Shown here: positions 1 through 11,616 of the stretch, in pieces
Layout of the letters: each line of letters begins with the position of its first letter
Position numbering within the stretch: the stretch's first letter is position 1
From: Ehretia macrophylla
Taxonomy: Eukaryota; Streptophyta; Magnoliopsida; Boraginales; Ehretiaceae
Direction of reading: 5' to 3'
Length of the DNA: 64,000 bases
NCBI GenBank assembly: GCA_037974665.1
Contig: CM075770.1
Coordinates: 66,537,850 to 66,601,849 of the forward strand
Position numbers and translations under genes: made by a program
Notes under the pieces: model-generated
Databases searched by the model: none
Seen by the model: the letters and a program-made list of their open reading frames with translations, nothing else
What the model was told of the DNA's origin: nothing

Positions 1-868
1 CTCCAAAAACAAGTACAGCCGAGCAGGCTTGCTACCACCGTCGTAAAGCTCTCGGAGAGCTTTCCAATGGTATGTTGTGCATCGCGTAACTCCTTACGGA
101 TTGAAGCTTATGGGCACCGGAGCGACGAAGACCTGGTCACAAGCCCTATGCCCTCGGTTTACGAGCCCAGCCTCTTCATGAAGCGAAGTTGTCTTGCCCA
201 ACGTGCCGTGGGATTCGGTAATAGAAATGGGGTGGATAAAGTATCTTGGCAACCCTAACCAGGGCAAAAAAATTTGAAAAGATTGGTGCAACACGAGGAC
301 TTCCCAGGGGGTCACCCATCCTAGTACTACTCTCGCTCAAGCACACTTCACTTCGTAGTTATGATGGGATCCGGTGCATTAGTGCTGGTATGATTGCACC
401 CGTCATGTTGTGGGCACAAATCCTTTATGTGTTGACGGTTCACAGTCGCAGCCCAGAGAGATGGCCTATTCAAAAGGCCTAATGGGCTTAACGACAACCC
501 ATCCGCTTCAACAACGCTACATCCTATCAAGACGTGATATCAACGCATTGTAAGGCCCTCTAATGTCCCATGAGATAGGTTGTCGTCATTTTAACAGCTC
601 ACGACGTACGATCTGGGACGGAAAAACATAGCAAAAGAAGAAAAATGGCCCGAAACTGATGAAATCGTTCAATTTTGGGCTCCAAAAATGGGCCCAGCCG
701 ACCAGGCTAGCTGCCTCCGTCGTAGAGCTCTCGAAGAGCTTTCCAACGGTATGCTGTTCGCTGCGTAAGTCCTTACGGATCAAAAGTTATAGGCACCGGA
801 GCGACGGAGACTTGGTCACAAGCCCTATGCCCTCGGTTTACTGGCCCAGCCTCTACGTGAAGCGAAGT
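1..868 (-). repeat. 5S rDNA array, segment 1 (interrupted unit)
   Basis: Left edge of the array: spacer, one 5S gene (282-401), then spacer up to the solo LTR at 869. Removing the 3535-bp LTR and its 5-bp target duplication restores a spacing of 676 bp to the next gene, so this segment and 4404-5034 were continuous. The spacer downstream of the gene (1-281) carries the palindrome AGCTCTCGGAGAGCT near position 50 and the A-run that reads as a T-run terminator in the sense strand. Nothing else is visible in the spacer. Confidence 0.95.
282..401 (-). rRNA. 5S rRNA gene copy 1 (about 7 changes)
   Basis: A 120-nt gene read on the minus strand, starting GGGTGC and ending GCACC. Plant 5S rRNA is part of the large ribosomal subunit and is made by RNA polymerase III from an internal control region (box A about nt 50-64, intermediate element 67-72, box C 80-97). 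About seven differences from the array consensus, two of them inside box A, so efficient transcription is doubtful. A T-run lies just past the 3' end. Confidence 0.9.
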
Positions 869-3800
869 TGTCACACCCCAACCCGGCCTATAAAGGTTAG
901 ACTAAGGTGTGATCTAAACATTCAAGTCATATCTCATACTTAATCGTTCATGAAAGTTTAACACTTAATGTTTTAGTCTAAACTCCAAAATTTCTCTGAA
1001 AAATCGGCAACATAACGGCTGTAATTGGGCTCTTTAGTTTGACCTAGTTTTCTAAACGCCTCAATTTCATTTCCAACTAAGATTACTATTTACCATCAAT
1101 TGAAACGCCTACTAGTTATCTCGATGTCTCGTTTGATTAATAACCTAGCATGATACTATGTCTCGCTTGTTTGTTAATCCTTGTTACAAAAGTACCTGTT
1201 GATCTTAGCTTAACAATGAGTACCTGCTTAAGATTGGATAGGTTCGTTTTACTTAGTTCTTACCTGATAGTTCATAATCTTATGATAGATACTAGCCAGT
1301 AACGATAGCAAAACGACCATAGTAGTGTCTGTCTAAATATTACCAGTACAAGCCAAAATTAGACCCCAAATTACAACAGGGGTCTTTTACATTACAAACA
1401 ACAAGCAACATAAAAGAAATAGTCTTCAAGCAGCATAGTGTGCACAAATGGCCATAATCAAGCAAAGCACATAGGACAGGCAGTCATTCCAAGGAATCAT
1501 CGTTAGGCACGTTGTCTTCGGGTACTTGTTCTTGGTCTTCTTCACCTGAGATGATAAAAGAGGGTGAGTCCTTATGAACTCAGCGAGGGGGAACGAGAAA
1601 TAGGTTTTGAAACTCATTTTCCGGTTCAACTTATGAAAACCCCTTTTTTTTTTTTGCATGCATGAATATATCACAAGTAAGTACATAACATAATATAAAA
1701 GTAAAGGAACACAATTACCCGTCTTTCCTCCCCGAGGTCTTCTAGGAACCAAGCGAGAGTACTTATACACATAGTGAAAAGGATACGATGAGCTTTTGCT
1801 CTCGGTTCATTTCTAGTATCAGTTGTTGCGGCCGACTTCAAATTATCCCCTTGTCACGCCAAATGGGTGTACTCCGGATGCACCCCAAAATCCTACGACC
1901 CAACTCTCCAAGGAAGTCTAGCCCCCAAGCGAGAGAGAGAATTGGACAATGGTAGTCACTGTTGCACTGGCAAGCCCGATGCCGCCCGGTGTGCGTGAAT
2001 GCTACCACGCCAGAATGAAATGTTGCAACCTTGTATGCAATGCATATTTATGACATTTAATATATCACATTTGGAGGAAAACAAAGTAGGTTGCCTTCGA
2101 GCAGTCATAAGATTGCACATTGATAAGTAAACAAGCGAGGCACGATAAGACAAGTAATTTCACTTGAAAAGCACATGGAGTTACATGAACATTAAACGGG
2201 CAGCCATGTAATGCATGTAAATCAAGTCATATAACTCACTTCGAAGTTCACGTAATCGAATAACAAGATTATTCAACATGTAATCATCGAAATCATATTT
2301 TGGGCTATAAGGGCAACTACGGGCAGCCTACTAAACACATAATCAAACACAATATCCAAATGATCAACACTTAGCAAGTTTACCTAGTTACTAGGGTTCC
2401 AATTCGTGCTTACTCGTGCAATTAAGCCCCAAGTCATCTCGTAATTAAACTCAAGCCACGCCTTGATTAGTTCATACACCCTCAAGCATTTAAAATAGTC
2501 CACACAACATTCGAATGCCACAATCTCAAGCATTTAATACAACAAGAGAAGCTACAATAATTTTTCTAAGCATATCACTAAGTGGAACCCTCACTGCAAT
2601 GGGCTGTTTTCTCACAATCATTAAGAAAAGCAAAAAATCTCCAATTCCATGGAATAAGATGTCAAATTAAAGCCTAAGGAGTGAACTAAATTCAGAAACA
2701 AACCTCGTATCATTTGGAGTTTGGGTTCAATAGTTATAGCCAAAACAGTGAGATTGCACAAAACTGTCCAGATTTGCACACATTTCAATACTTGTCGTTT
2801 TTGAGGGCCTTAGGGTCAGATTTAGCCTTAGTACATTTCTGACAAAAACGTCCAGAACTGAAAAATATAGCAGCACACAAAATTTCATGCATTTTGGATG
2901 TCATTTACTTAGTCAAAACAGGTTCGTTCTACAAGGTTAGTGAATCTGCCAAAACTTGCTTCATTTTTCCAGATTTTCCAGATTTGGACACATTTCAATG
3001 ATTTGCCATTTTGAGGACCTTAGAGTCAAAACTAGCTTTGGCCTATTTATGAGAAAAACGTTCACAACTGGGAAAACTACTTACCTACCAATTTTCACGC
3101 ATTTTAAACATCTTTTACCTCGCCAAAATCACCTCGTATCAACAAGACAGAGAGCTGTCACATACACGATTTCATCTATCATCACATTCTAGCCAAAAAT
3201 CTTGCCATGCATGTTGATAAAAGCTCATGAACACACATATATCTGAAGTACAGAAGTAAAGGTAGACATTTAAGGGCATGCATGTGGTTTTTTGAAAGAT
3301 TTTGAAGAAGCTTTAGCCCCCACCTTAGAAAAACAACAAGAAGATGCACAAGACTCTTGGTGAAGCACAAAGTTGACCTTTTTCCTTGCTTAGCTGAGAC
3401 ACCACTCGATTTTTCTCTAGTTTCCTAGCTTAGTAACCAAGTTCTTAGTAGGTGCATATGGTTAGAACAAGAAGAAAAGAAATGGAAGCTAGCAAACTCA
3501 CCTAGGCCGAAATGGAGGTTCAAAGAGCTTGTATGTGCGTTTCTTGCAACCTAGCTTGCTTAGTCGAGCTCCCTAGCTTCTTGCATGCCTTGATGAACCA
3601 TGGAGTAATGAAGATAAGCTATGGAGTCTACAATATTCAGCTAGGGCCGAGTGAGAGAGAGAAGAATGAGAGAGAGAGAGAGAGAAGGATGAGAGGAATT
3701 GAGAGAAATGAAGGAAAAATGAAAGCTTTTGCAAAATGTTGAAGCATATGTCGGCCTTGAGCTTTGCAAATTCAGATTTTGTGTCTTCAAGAAGCATCAA

Positions 3801-4403
3801 TTGAAGTGTTTAGCATGGGCAAGGAGCTTATGTCGAGATTGGTGGAGCTTGGTAGAGTTTTTTGAGCTATTTTTTTATTGCTTAGTTGTCATAGAATTGT
3901 CTAGGTTCAATTTGAATTATGCAAAGCAAGCACAAAGCACACAAGGTGGTCGGCCAAAGAGGTGTTCAAATCTGAATTTTTTGTCATCTTTTGAGCATTA
4001 ATTAATTGTGTGTTTGAGATATTCAAAGAATAAAGAATAATGAATAAGGAATGTCTAGCTTTTTGTGAGATTTTATCTTCTAGTGGGTTGAATTAGTAAT
4101 TTAATATTAGTTAGTGGAATTTGTAGGATTAATTAATGATCTAGTGCTTCGTGTAAGATGCTTTCTTGATTAGCGTGAGGGTACGCTTTCCTAGGTCTAG
4201 GGTACGCACTACGTGGTAGGGCACGAACTACGAGACGAATGCATGTTTTCCAAGTAATTACACACAACCCTAAATGAATGCATGTAATTCAATGCAAGGC
4301 ACACAAAACGAAACACAATTCTTAAACCTAGGTCAAGACACGCAAATCTAGGGTAGGGCACACGAAACGAGGTATTACACGTAAATCGAGGTCGAGCCTC
4401 ATA
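869..4403 (-). mobile_element. Solo LTR, family A (Ty3/Gypsy, chromovirus-like)
   Basis: A 3535-bp LTR in minus orientation. It starts TGTCACACC on the plus strand, like both LTRs of the element at 37102-49119, and ends next to a copy of GAAGT that also precedes it (864-868 and 4404-4408). The perfect 5-bp duplication with no internal region marks a solo LTR left by recombination between the two LTRs of a full element. It is visibly more diverged than the other family A LTRs, so probably the oldest of the set. It holds one set of the GGGCAGCC motifs rather than the longer set of the 5035 element. Short open frames inside it are LTR sequence, not genes. Confidence 0.93.
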
Positions 4404-5034
4404 GAAGTTCCCTTGCCCAAGGTGCCGTGGAATTCGAAAATAAATTTGGTAGATAAACTATGTTAGCAACCTTAACCAGAGCACAAAAAATTGAAAAGGG
4501 GGTGCAACACGAGGACTTACCAGGCGGTCACCCATCCTAGTACTACTTTTGCCCAAGCATGCTTAACTTCGGAGTTCTGATGGGAACCGATGCATTAGTG
4601 CAGGTATGATCGCACCCGTCATGTTGAGGGCACAATTCAAAAGGCCAAATGTTCTTAACGATAACCCATTTGCTTCAACAACGCAGCATCCTAGCAAGAT
4701 GTGATATCGACGTGTTGTAGGGCCCTCTAATGTCCCGCAAATAAGGTTGTCGTCCTTTTAACAGCTCACGACGTACGATCCGGGACAGAAAAACAGACCA
4801 AAAGAAGAAAAGTGGCCCGAAACTGATGAAAACGTTCGATTTTGGGCTTCAAAAAGGGGCAATACGAGCAAGCTAGCTACCCCTGTCGTAGAGCTCTCAA
4901 AGAGCTTTGCAACAGTATGCTGTGCGCTGCGTAAGTCCTTACGGATAAAAAGTTATGGGCACCAGAGCGACGGAGACCTGGTCAGAAGCCCTACGGCCTC
5001 GGTTTGCGGGCCCAGCCTCCACGAGAAGCTTAGT
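4404..5034 (-). repeat. 5S rDNA array, segment 2 (single unit between two elements)
   Basis: One 5S unit isolated between the solo LTR and the non-autonomous element. It begins with target duplication GAAGT (4404-4408) and ends with TTAGT (5030-5034). After both insertions are removed, the spacing from copy 2 to copy 3 is 627 bp, about 50 bp short, because a spacer piece upstream of copy 2 is missing. Confidence 0.93.
4498..4617 (-). rRNA. 5S rRNA gene copy 2 (about 8 changes, upstream element lost)
   Basis: Full-length 120 nt with about eight changes, including changes in box A, box C and the intermediate element. Upstream of the gene about 49 bp of spacer are gone between two ATTC tetramers, removing the TATA-like ATAAAG that normally sits near -25. 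Probably not transcribed. Confidence 0.88.
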
Positions 5035-5463
5035 TGTGAGGCCCGGCCCTGAATAACGTGTATTACCTCGATTTGCGTGCCATAGACCAAGAATGATATG
5101 ACTGACCTTGGATTACGTGCCCTGTCTTAGTTTTCGTGCATACTTCGTCATACGTACCTTAACCTAGAATTGTGTGCCCTAATCCTCGATATATATGCAA
5201 TACCTAGAAAAACGTGTGTGCGTCTCGTAGTTCGTGTTCTACCTCGTAGTGCGTGCCCTAGACCTAGGAAAGCGTGCTTTCACGCTAATCAAGAAAGCAT
5301 CTTTCACGAAGCACTATACTATTAAACAATCCTACAAAATCCACTAACAATACAATAATCCAAATTCCATTCCCTAGAAGACAAAAAATGCACCAAACAC
5401 TAAACCTTCTTCATTCTTTATTCTTTATTCTCACCCAAAACCAATGCTCCTCAAATTTCACCC

Positions 5464-5474
5464 TTATTATAAGC
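5464..5474 (+). promoter_or_regulatory. TATA-like box of LTR A
   Basis: TTATTATAAGC sits upstream of a long CT-rich tract, the usual order of RNA polymerase II promoter and transcript start in plant LTRs. The same sequence recurs in the 3' LTR near 12046. The start site is inferred only. Confidence 0.45.
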
Positions 5475-7149
5475 TAAAATACATTAAATAGAATCTGAAT
5501 TTTCAGCAAATGCAAGCCCTTGGTCGGCCATACCATGTTTTGAGAGAAAAATTTGAGCAACATAATTTATTCATGCATGCTTGAGACAAATCTTCACATT
5601 GTCATACCTTTTGCTTGCATCAAAGCCACACTTTGCTAAACACTAAACCACCATCTCGGCTACATCACCATTCTCCACTAAACAATTCAAACATCACACC
5701 AAGACAACACAAAATTCAGAATTTTGAAGCTCATAGCCGACACACACACACAACTCACATTCAACATGCTTCACAAATCATTTTATCTCACAAACTCTCT
5801 CTCCTCTCATTCTTCTCTCTCCATTTCGGTCCTTGGCTGAACTCTCATCATCCTTGTTCATCTTCATCACACCTTGGTCGAACAAGGCAAGCAAACCATC
5901 AAGAAAACCAAGCAAACAAGCTAGAGTTCGAAAATTTCTCTTGCATGTGCATTGAAGCTTCATTTTCGGCCTAGGTGAGTTACTAAGCATCCATTTCTTT
6001 TCTTCATAGTTTAACATCATGCTTGTGCTAAGAGATTGAACATTAAGCTAGGAAAAATAGAGAAAAACTAGTGAGGTTCTCGGCTAAGCAAGGGAAAGGA
6101 GAAGATTTGAGCTTCAACAAAGGGTCTTGAGCATTTTGTGGTTGATTGCTAAGGTGAGGGTTAAAAGCTTTTGAAAACTCTTTGAAATTTCACATGCATG
6201 TTCATAAATGTGTATATTTGCTTCTGTACTTGAGTTATGTGGTCGTTCATGAGCTTAAACAACCATGCATGGCAAGATCTTGGCTTGAAAATGATGCTAG
6301 GTGAAGTCGAATTCTTGTGACAGCTCTCTGACCAGTCTGTTCGAGGTAAGTTTAGCTAAGCAAATGATGTTGAAAATGCTTGAAAATTGGTGGGTGACTA
6401 GTTTGGACAGTTTTAAAAATTTTTCCCAGAAATAGGCCGAAGCTAATTTTGACGCTAAAGTCCTGCAAATGACAAATCATTAAAATATGACCAAATCTGG
6501 AAATCTGGAAAAATGAATCAGGTTTTGGCAGATGCACTGACCTTGTGGAGCGAACCATATTTGACTTAGTAAATGTTGTCCAAAATGCGTGAAAATTGGT
6601 TTATTGCTAGATGTTTCAGTTCTGGAAAATTTTGTCAGAAATGGACCAAAGCTAAAACTGACTCTAAGGACCCCAAAAACGCCAATTTCTGAAAAGTGTA
6701 CAAATCTGGACAGTTTTGTGCTACCTCACTGTTTCAGCTATAACTAATGATTCTGAACTCCAATTGATGCAAGGTTTGTTTCTGATTTTAGTTAACTTCT
6801 TAAGCTTTAATTTGACATCTTATTTACTGAATTTGGAGATTGTTTGATTATCCTATTGATTGTGAGAATACAGCCTATTGCAGTAAAGGTTTTATTTAGC
6901 CATATGCTTGGAAAATTGTTGTAACCTCTCTTGTGACACTAATTGTGTGGAAATGTGGTGTTGGGATGTTATGTGGACTGTTGTGAGCACTTGAGGGTGT
7001 TGAATTAAATGATGCAAGACTTGAGAATGATCTTGAGTGGACTTAGGGTTTTAATCACTTGATTAAGCATGAAATGGAAACCCTAATGACTAGATAGTCT
7101 TAATAGGTGTTGATCAATTGGATATTGTGTTGGAATCATATGCTTAGTG

Positions 7150-7690
7150 GGCTGCCCGTAAATGTTTTATAACTTCAAAAGTGATCTTGACCATGGCATG
7201 TTGACAAATAAGCTTTTCTTGCATCCGAACCCATGTTGATATCATTGCATGTTGAATAATCTTATCACTTGATTACGTGGACTTCGAAATGAGTTATATG
7301 GCTTGACTTGCATGTGTTACATGGCTGCCCGTTTAATGTTCATATGACTCTGTGTTTTCTACAAGTGAAATTCATGTCAAGCATGCCTCGTTCGTTTACT
7401 TGGCAATAGGTGATCTTGAAATTGCTCGGAGGCAACCTACTTTGTTGTCCTCTTAATGTGAATTGTTAAAAGATATTCAATGGTTTATTTGAACATGATT
7501 ACTTGGCTGCCCGTTAAAGTTTAATTGCTTTCAAATGGATATATGAAATGATTATATGTTCTTGCAATGCCTTATATGCCAATATGTCAAAATGTGATCA
7601 TATACTTGCTCGGAGGCAACCTACTTTGTTAACCTCCTAATATGAAATGTTAAATGACATAAATGTGCATTGCATACGAGGTTGCAACCT
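7150..7690 (+). repeat. Tandem repeat of about 180 bp inside LTR A
   Basis: GGCTGCCCGT recurs at 7150, 7323 and 7505, and TGCTCGGAGGCAACC at about 7423 and 7608, giving a period of 173-185 bp. The array is repeated in the second LTR (about 13731-14260). The minus-oriented LTRs elsewhere in the window have one unit fewer, which explains most of their shorter length. Confidence 0.8.
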
Positions 7691-8838
7691 TTTAGTGTGG
7701 CATGGTAGTGTTTCACGCACGCTGGGCGGCATCGGGCTTGCCGGTGTTACCGTGACTGCCATGGTCCAATTCCTTCTCTCGCTTGGCATTTCACCCTCGG
7801 AGAGTTGGGTCGTAGGATTTCGGGGTACATCCGGAGTACACCCACCTGGCGTGTTTTGGGGATGAATTAAAGTCGGCCGCAACTCCTGTTACTTGACTTG
7901 ATCTGAGAGCGAAAGCTCACCGTCTCCTTTTATTTATGTGTATAAGTACTCCCGCTTGGATCCTAGAGAACCTCGGGAAGGAAAGACCGGTATTCTTGTT
8001 CTGTACTTGTATTTCTGTTATATTCATGTTTGAGAAAGGGGTTTTTATAAGTTTAACCGGAAAATGAGTTTCAAAACTTATTTCTCGTTCCCCCTCGCTG
8101 AGTTCATAAGGACTCACCCTCTTTTATCATTTCAGGTGAAGAAGAATAGGTACAGGAACCCAAGCTCAATGTACCTAATGATGAACCCCTGGAGTGATTG
8201 CCTGTTATTGTTGTTTTGCTTGAACGTGACTACTTGTGTATTTTGTGCTGCTTGAAGACCATTTATCTTATGTTGCTTGTTGTTGCTAATGTAAAAGACC
8301 CCCGTTGTAATTTGGGGTCTAATTTTGGTTTGTACTTATATTAAGTAGACTGATACTAGACATACTATGATCGTTTTTGCTTTTGTTATTATTAGTCTAT
8401 CATAGGTTATGATGTTAGTTAAGGAATAGGCAAATGAACTTATCCAATCTCAACAGGTACTCGCTAATAAGCTAAGATCAACAGGTATATTTTGAAACGA
8501 GGATAAATGGACAAACGAGACATAGTATCATGCTAGGTTATAAATTAAACGGGATGTCGAAATAACCAATATAAAATTCAATTGATGATAAAATAGCAAA
8601 CTCTAGTCGGGAATGAACTTGAATTGAAAGTTTTGAGGCTGTTAGAAAATTTAGGTCAAAACAAGAGCCCAATTACAGCCGTTATGCTGCCGGATTTCTA
8701 AAAAATTTTAGAGTCTAGAATAACACGTTAAGTGTTAAACCTCCTAGAATGATTAAGAATGTGAAAGGACTTGAATGTTTAGATCACACCCTAGTCTAAC
8801 CTTTATAGGCCGGGTTGGGGCGTGACACCTTAGAAGAA

Positions 8839-8850
8839 TGGTATCAGAGC
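8839..8850 (+). other. Primer-binding site (initiator Met tRNA)
   Basis: TGGTATCAGAGC is complementary to the 3' end of plant initiator-methionine tRNA, the common primer of Ty3/Gypsy reverse transcription. It lies 11 nt after the LTR end, as in the coding element. Confidence 0.9.
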
Positions 8851-10155
8851 TTAGTTTAGTGACTAGGTGTTAGTCGGGTTCAACTCTCGGACCATGGGTA
8901 GAAGCCCTAAGGTAATTATGATGTCTTGTTTATATGTGTTAATGTGTGCTAATGTGCTTTGAGAATTGAATACTATGTGCCTTTGTGGACTATATGTATT
9001 ATGTGTCATGCACACATCCTCAATAATGCATGCATGCTTTTATACTCCTTCCTTGATACATGTGCATGTTATATAACCATGAATGACTGTTTATATGCAT
9101 AGATAGTTAGGATTAGAACTTTCAAGGAAGTGAATTCATGCAGGAAGAACGAAAAGTCTCGGTTAGAGATTTCTGGCATCTTCACAGGTACTCGATGGAT
9201 AGTATGTATTATTGGATATGCATATGTATAAAATGCGTAGCACGGGTATAATTGTTGAGGTAAAGTTTCTTCTTATTTTTGGAATACCTATACCTGTGAT
9301 TAAGTTGTCAATTTTATAACTATGAAGTTATTGATTCCGTTAAACCGTTCTTCTTATTGTGGTTCAAGTATAAAGTTTAAAGACATGCTACTTCCTTAGA
9401 TATAAGGATATACTATTAAATATGTAGAGTAGTATATATTCTCATGTGTTGATAATGGAAGTTGACTTGGAGGTTTCTTTGAATCCATTTATCACATCTT
9501 AAAATTGGCTTGATAGGCTATCTAAGAAGTTGGCAATATGCTCGTACGATCGAATCCTTACTTGATTGGAATTAAGCATTGATGAATTTGATATGGTGTA
9601 TACTAGCGAGTTTCAAGTTCACTAAATGTTGAGATCATAACCTATAAATTAAAAGATGAATTCGTGGAAGTTGACGATAGTTATTTTTAGGGGTTAGATT
9701 GTTGAGACATGGATAGTGTATTTGAGTGACTTAACAATGGATAACCTCAAGACATGTAGGCAACTCTGGAGACTAAGTTTAACAAGGTTGATGAATCTTT
9801 AGTATAACAAGATATAAGGATGCTAGAATTGAGGAATCCACGTAACTAGAACTCGTGTTTGGAAACTGCACCTAAAATGTTAGGACGAATAGAAGTGTAA
9901 AGTATTGAATTATGTGTTAGATGACTAACGTTGCTAAGGTCCTAGGTTGGATGTCAGTGATATTTAGAATCATGGTATTAGTTTGGTGCCTCTCGGATTT
10001 AGTTGTGATTATGCAAGTAAGTCATTCTATGCACTCGTTGTTTGGATACCCTAGAGGATGTTGGAAAGCATATATCCTTAAGTAAGACCGATGGACCTAT
10101 TATATAAACCATGGAAATGAGATTAAAGCATCTGATTGCAAAGTGGAGTCGTTAG

Positions 10156-10210
10156 GATGACCCAAGAGACTATTGTTAGAGTCATGATGACCCAAGAGAC
10201 TATTGTTAGA
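10156..10210 (+). repeat. Short tandem duplication in the LARD interior
   Basis: A 25-base stretch containing GACCCAAGAGACTATTG occurs twice with a period of 30 bp. It is a local duplication with no evident function. Confidence 0.8.
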
Positions 10211-11603
10211 CAAATGTATTATGTGCACCGTTTCACTTCTAGAAACTAGCAGTTGGAGACTTCGAATTGTGGTCGTCGAATAAGAGGGGTGAATTTTGTA
10301 GTGATAGTTAAATAAGTAATTGATTACTTTTGAAGTTCTAATAGGTTATGTTGAAGGACGCCTCGTGGTCATAATTCTTATATTGATACAGCCTTGAAGG
10401 TATTTCGTGTAACAAGCTATTTGAATTAGTATGATAAGTATCTTATGAGTTAGATCATTTCGGCACCCATTTATAATCCTAAGATTGTTGTTGTACGGCC
10501 GGTAACCTAGTGGAGCATTGATATTCTTATATGGCTATAGCCCTAACATAGTAACACTAATGTTGAAAGTATATTAGCGAGTATTAAGTGTTCGAAGGAA
10601 TGACTAGGTTGCTAAGTGAGTAGGACCATTGTCTTCTTGAGTATTACGTAACCTTGGATTGAGGTGAGTGAAATTTATTTGAGGTTGAAACTATTCGTCT
10701 TAGGAGTTTTGTATATGATTAAAAGAAATTCTAAAGCCTCGTGACTTGAAGATAGAGATCTGAATAAGGAAATAAATTGTGGATTGCAAATTGATGAAAT
10801 TTAATTATAAGAGTTGAACTAGTGCAACATGATTAGTTACCCATGCAATTTTGGTGGCAATTTGTTCGTGGTACTTAATAGACCTTAGAGTTTGAGTTTA
10901 ACGAATCTCAACGGTCTTTCTCCTTGATTATGAGCGTGAAAGTTAACAAAGCTGGTAAAGAATGTTAGTGAATAGGAGCCCATAACCGGGAGACTAGTCA
11001 TTAGAAGAGTTGATAATCTAATACCTACGAGATAAGGACTATGATACTATCAATAGATGATGACTTGAGATGGATCAATTTGTTTGGTGAGTTCTTCTTA
11101 AAGATAGGGTCATATTGTGGAAATGATTCATGACTTGTTGATGTCCTATGTGTTAACAATTTTGGAAGCTAGTTGATAGGATATGTAAATCGGATATAGA
11201 CCTATCATCTTGAAATTAGCGTATGTCACCCTAGGATTATAGAATTATTGTGATATTGCTTTTGAGGTATGAATGCGAGGTTGATACAACATGAGTCATG
11301 ATTTTGGAGTTATAGTTATATAGTCTGAATACCGATGCAGCCATGATGACTATGTATGGAGATTCTAACCTTAGTTAATAAACTTGACCTTAAGATCAAA
11401 TGGAAAATAGAGTCGTTCAAAGGAAAGAACTATAAATGTAGAGGTCACACCGAACTAAATGATTGGAGAAACATAGGAAGTGAATTGGTTGTGATAAGAG
11501 ATCACTAAACACGGGACGAACCGGAGTAGGACGAATAACAAGGGTCAGAATCCTTTTAAATGACCTCAATAGGAAAGAATAAATTTCGGGACGAAATTCT
11601 TTT

Positions 11604-11616
11604 AAGGAGGGGAGGA
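11604..11616 (+). other. Polypurine tract
   Basis: AAGGAGGGGAGGA directly abuts the 3' LTR and is the expected primer for plus-strand DNA synthesis. The matching tract of the coding element lies at 40696-40708 in reverse orientation. Confidence 0.85.

Larger units (their letters stand above)
5035..8827 (+). repeat. 5' LTR of the non-autonomous family A element
   Basis: A 3793-bp LTR starting TGTGAGGCCC and ending GGGGCGTGACA. In order it holds a degenerate short repeat in U3 (about 5080-5290), a TATA-like TTATTATAAGC (5464-5474), a CT-rich stretch (about 5790-5825), three copies of a repeat of about 180 bp (7150-7690), and a conserved TGAGT-8-ACTCA motif (8099-8116). A 119-residue frame at 5615-5974 recurs in the other LTR but is low-complexity (His/Ser/Thr-rich) and I do not treat it as a gene. 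Confidence 0.92.
8828..11616 (+). mobile_element. Non-coding internal region of the LARD-like element
   Basis: About 2.8 kb between the LTRs. The first 80 or so bases after the LTR, including the primer site and the stretch around TCTCGGACC, match the leader of the coding element. The rest is AT-rich, has no open frame of note on either strand, and shows none of the Gag, RT or integrase motifs, so I cannot tell whether it is ancient decayed coding sequence or unrelated filler. The last bases (about 11581-11603) again match the coding element's 3' end, with CGGGACGAAATTC. Confidence 0.8.

Noticed and set aside
5615-5974. 119-residue frame in LTR A, repeated at 12197-12556.
   Set aside because: Identity follows from the two LTRs being copies. 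The composition is low-complexity, and the counterpart regions of the other LTRs read in different frames.
8828-11616. A host gene carried inside the non-autonomous element.
   Set aside because: No open frame, splice pattern or recognisable protein motif could be supported on either strand.
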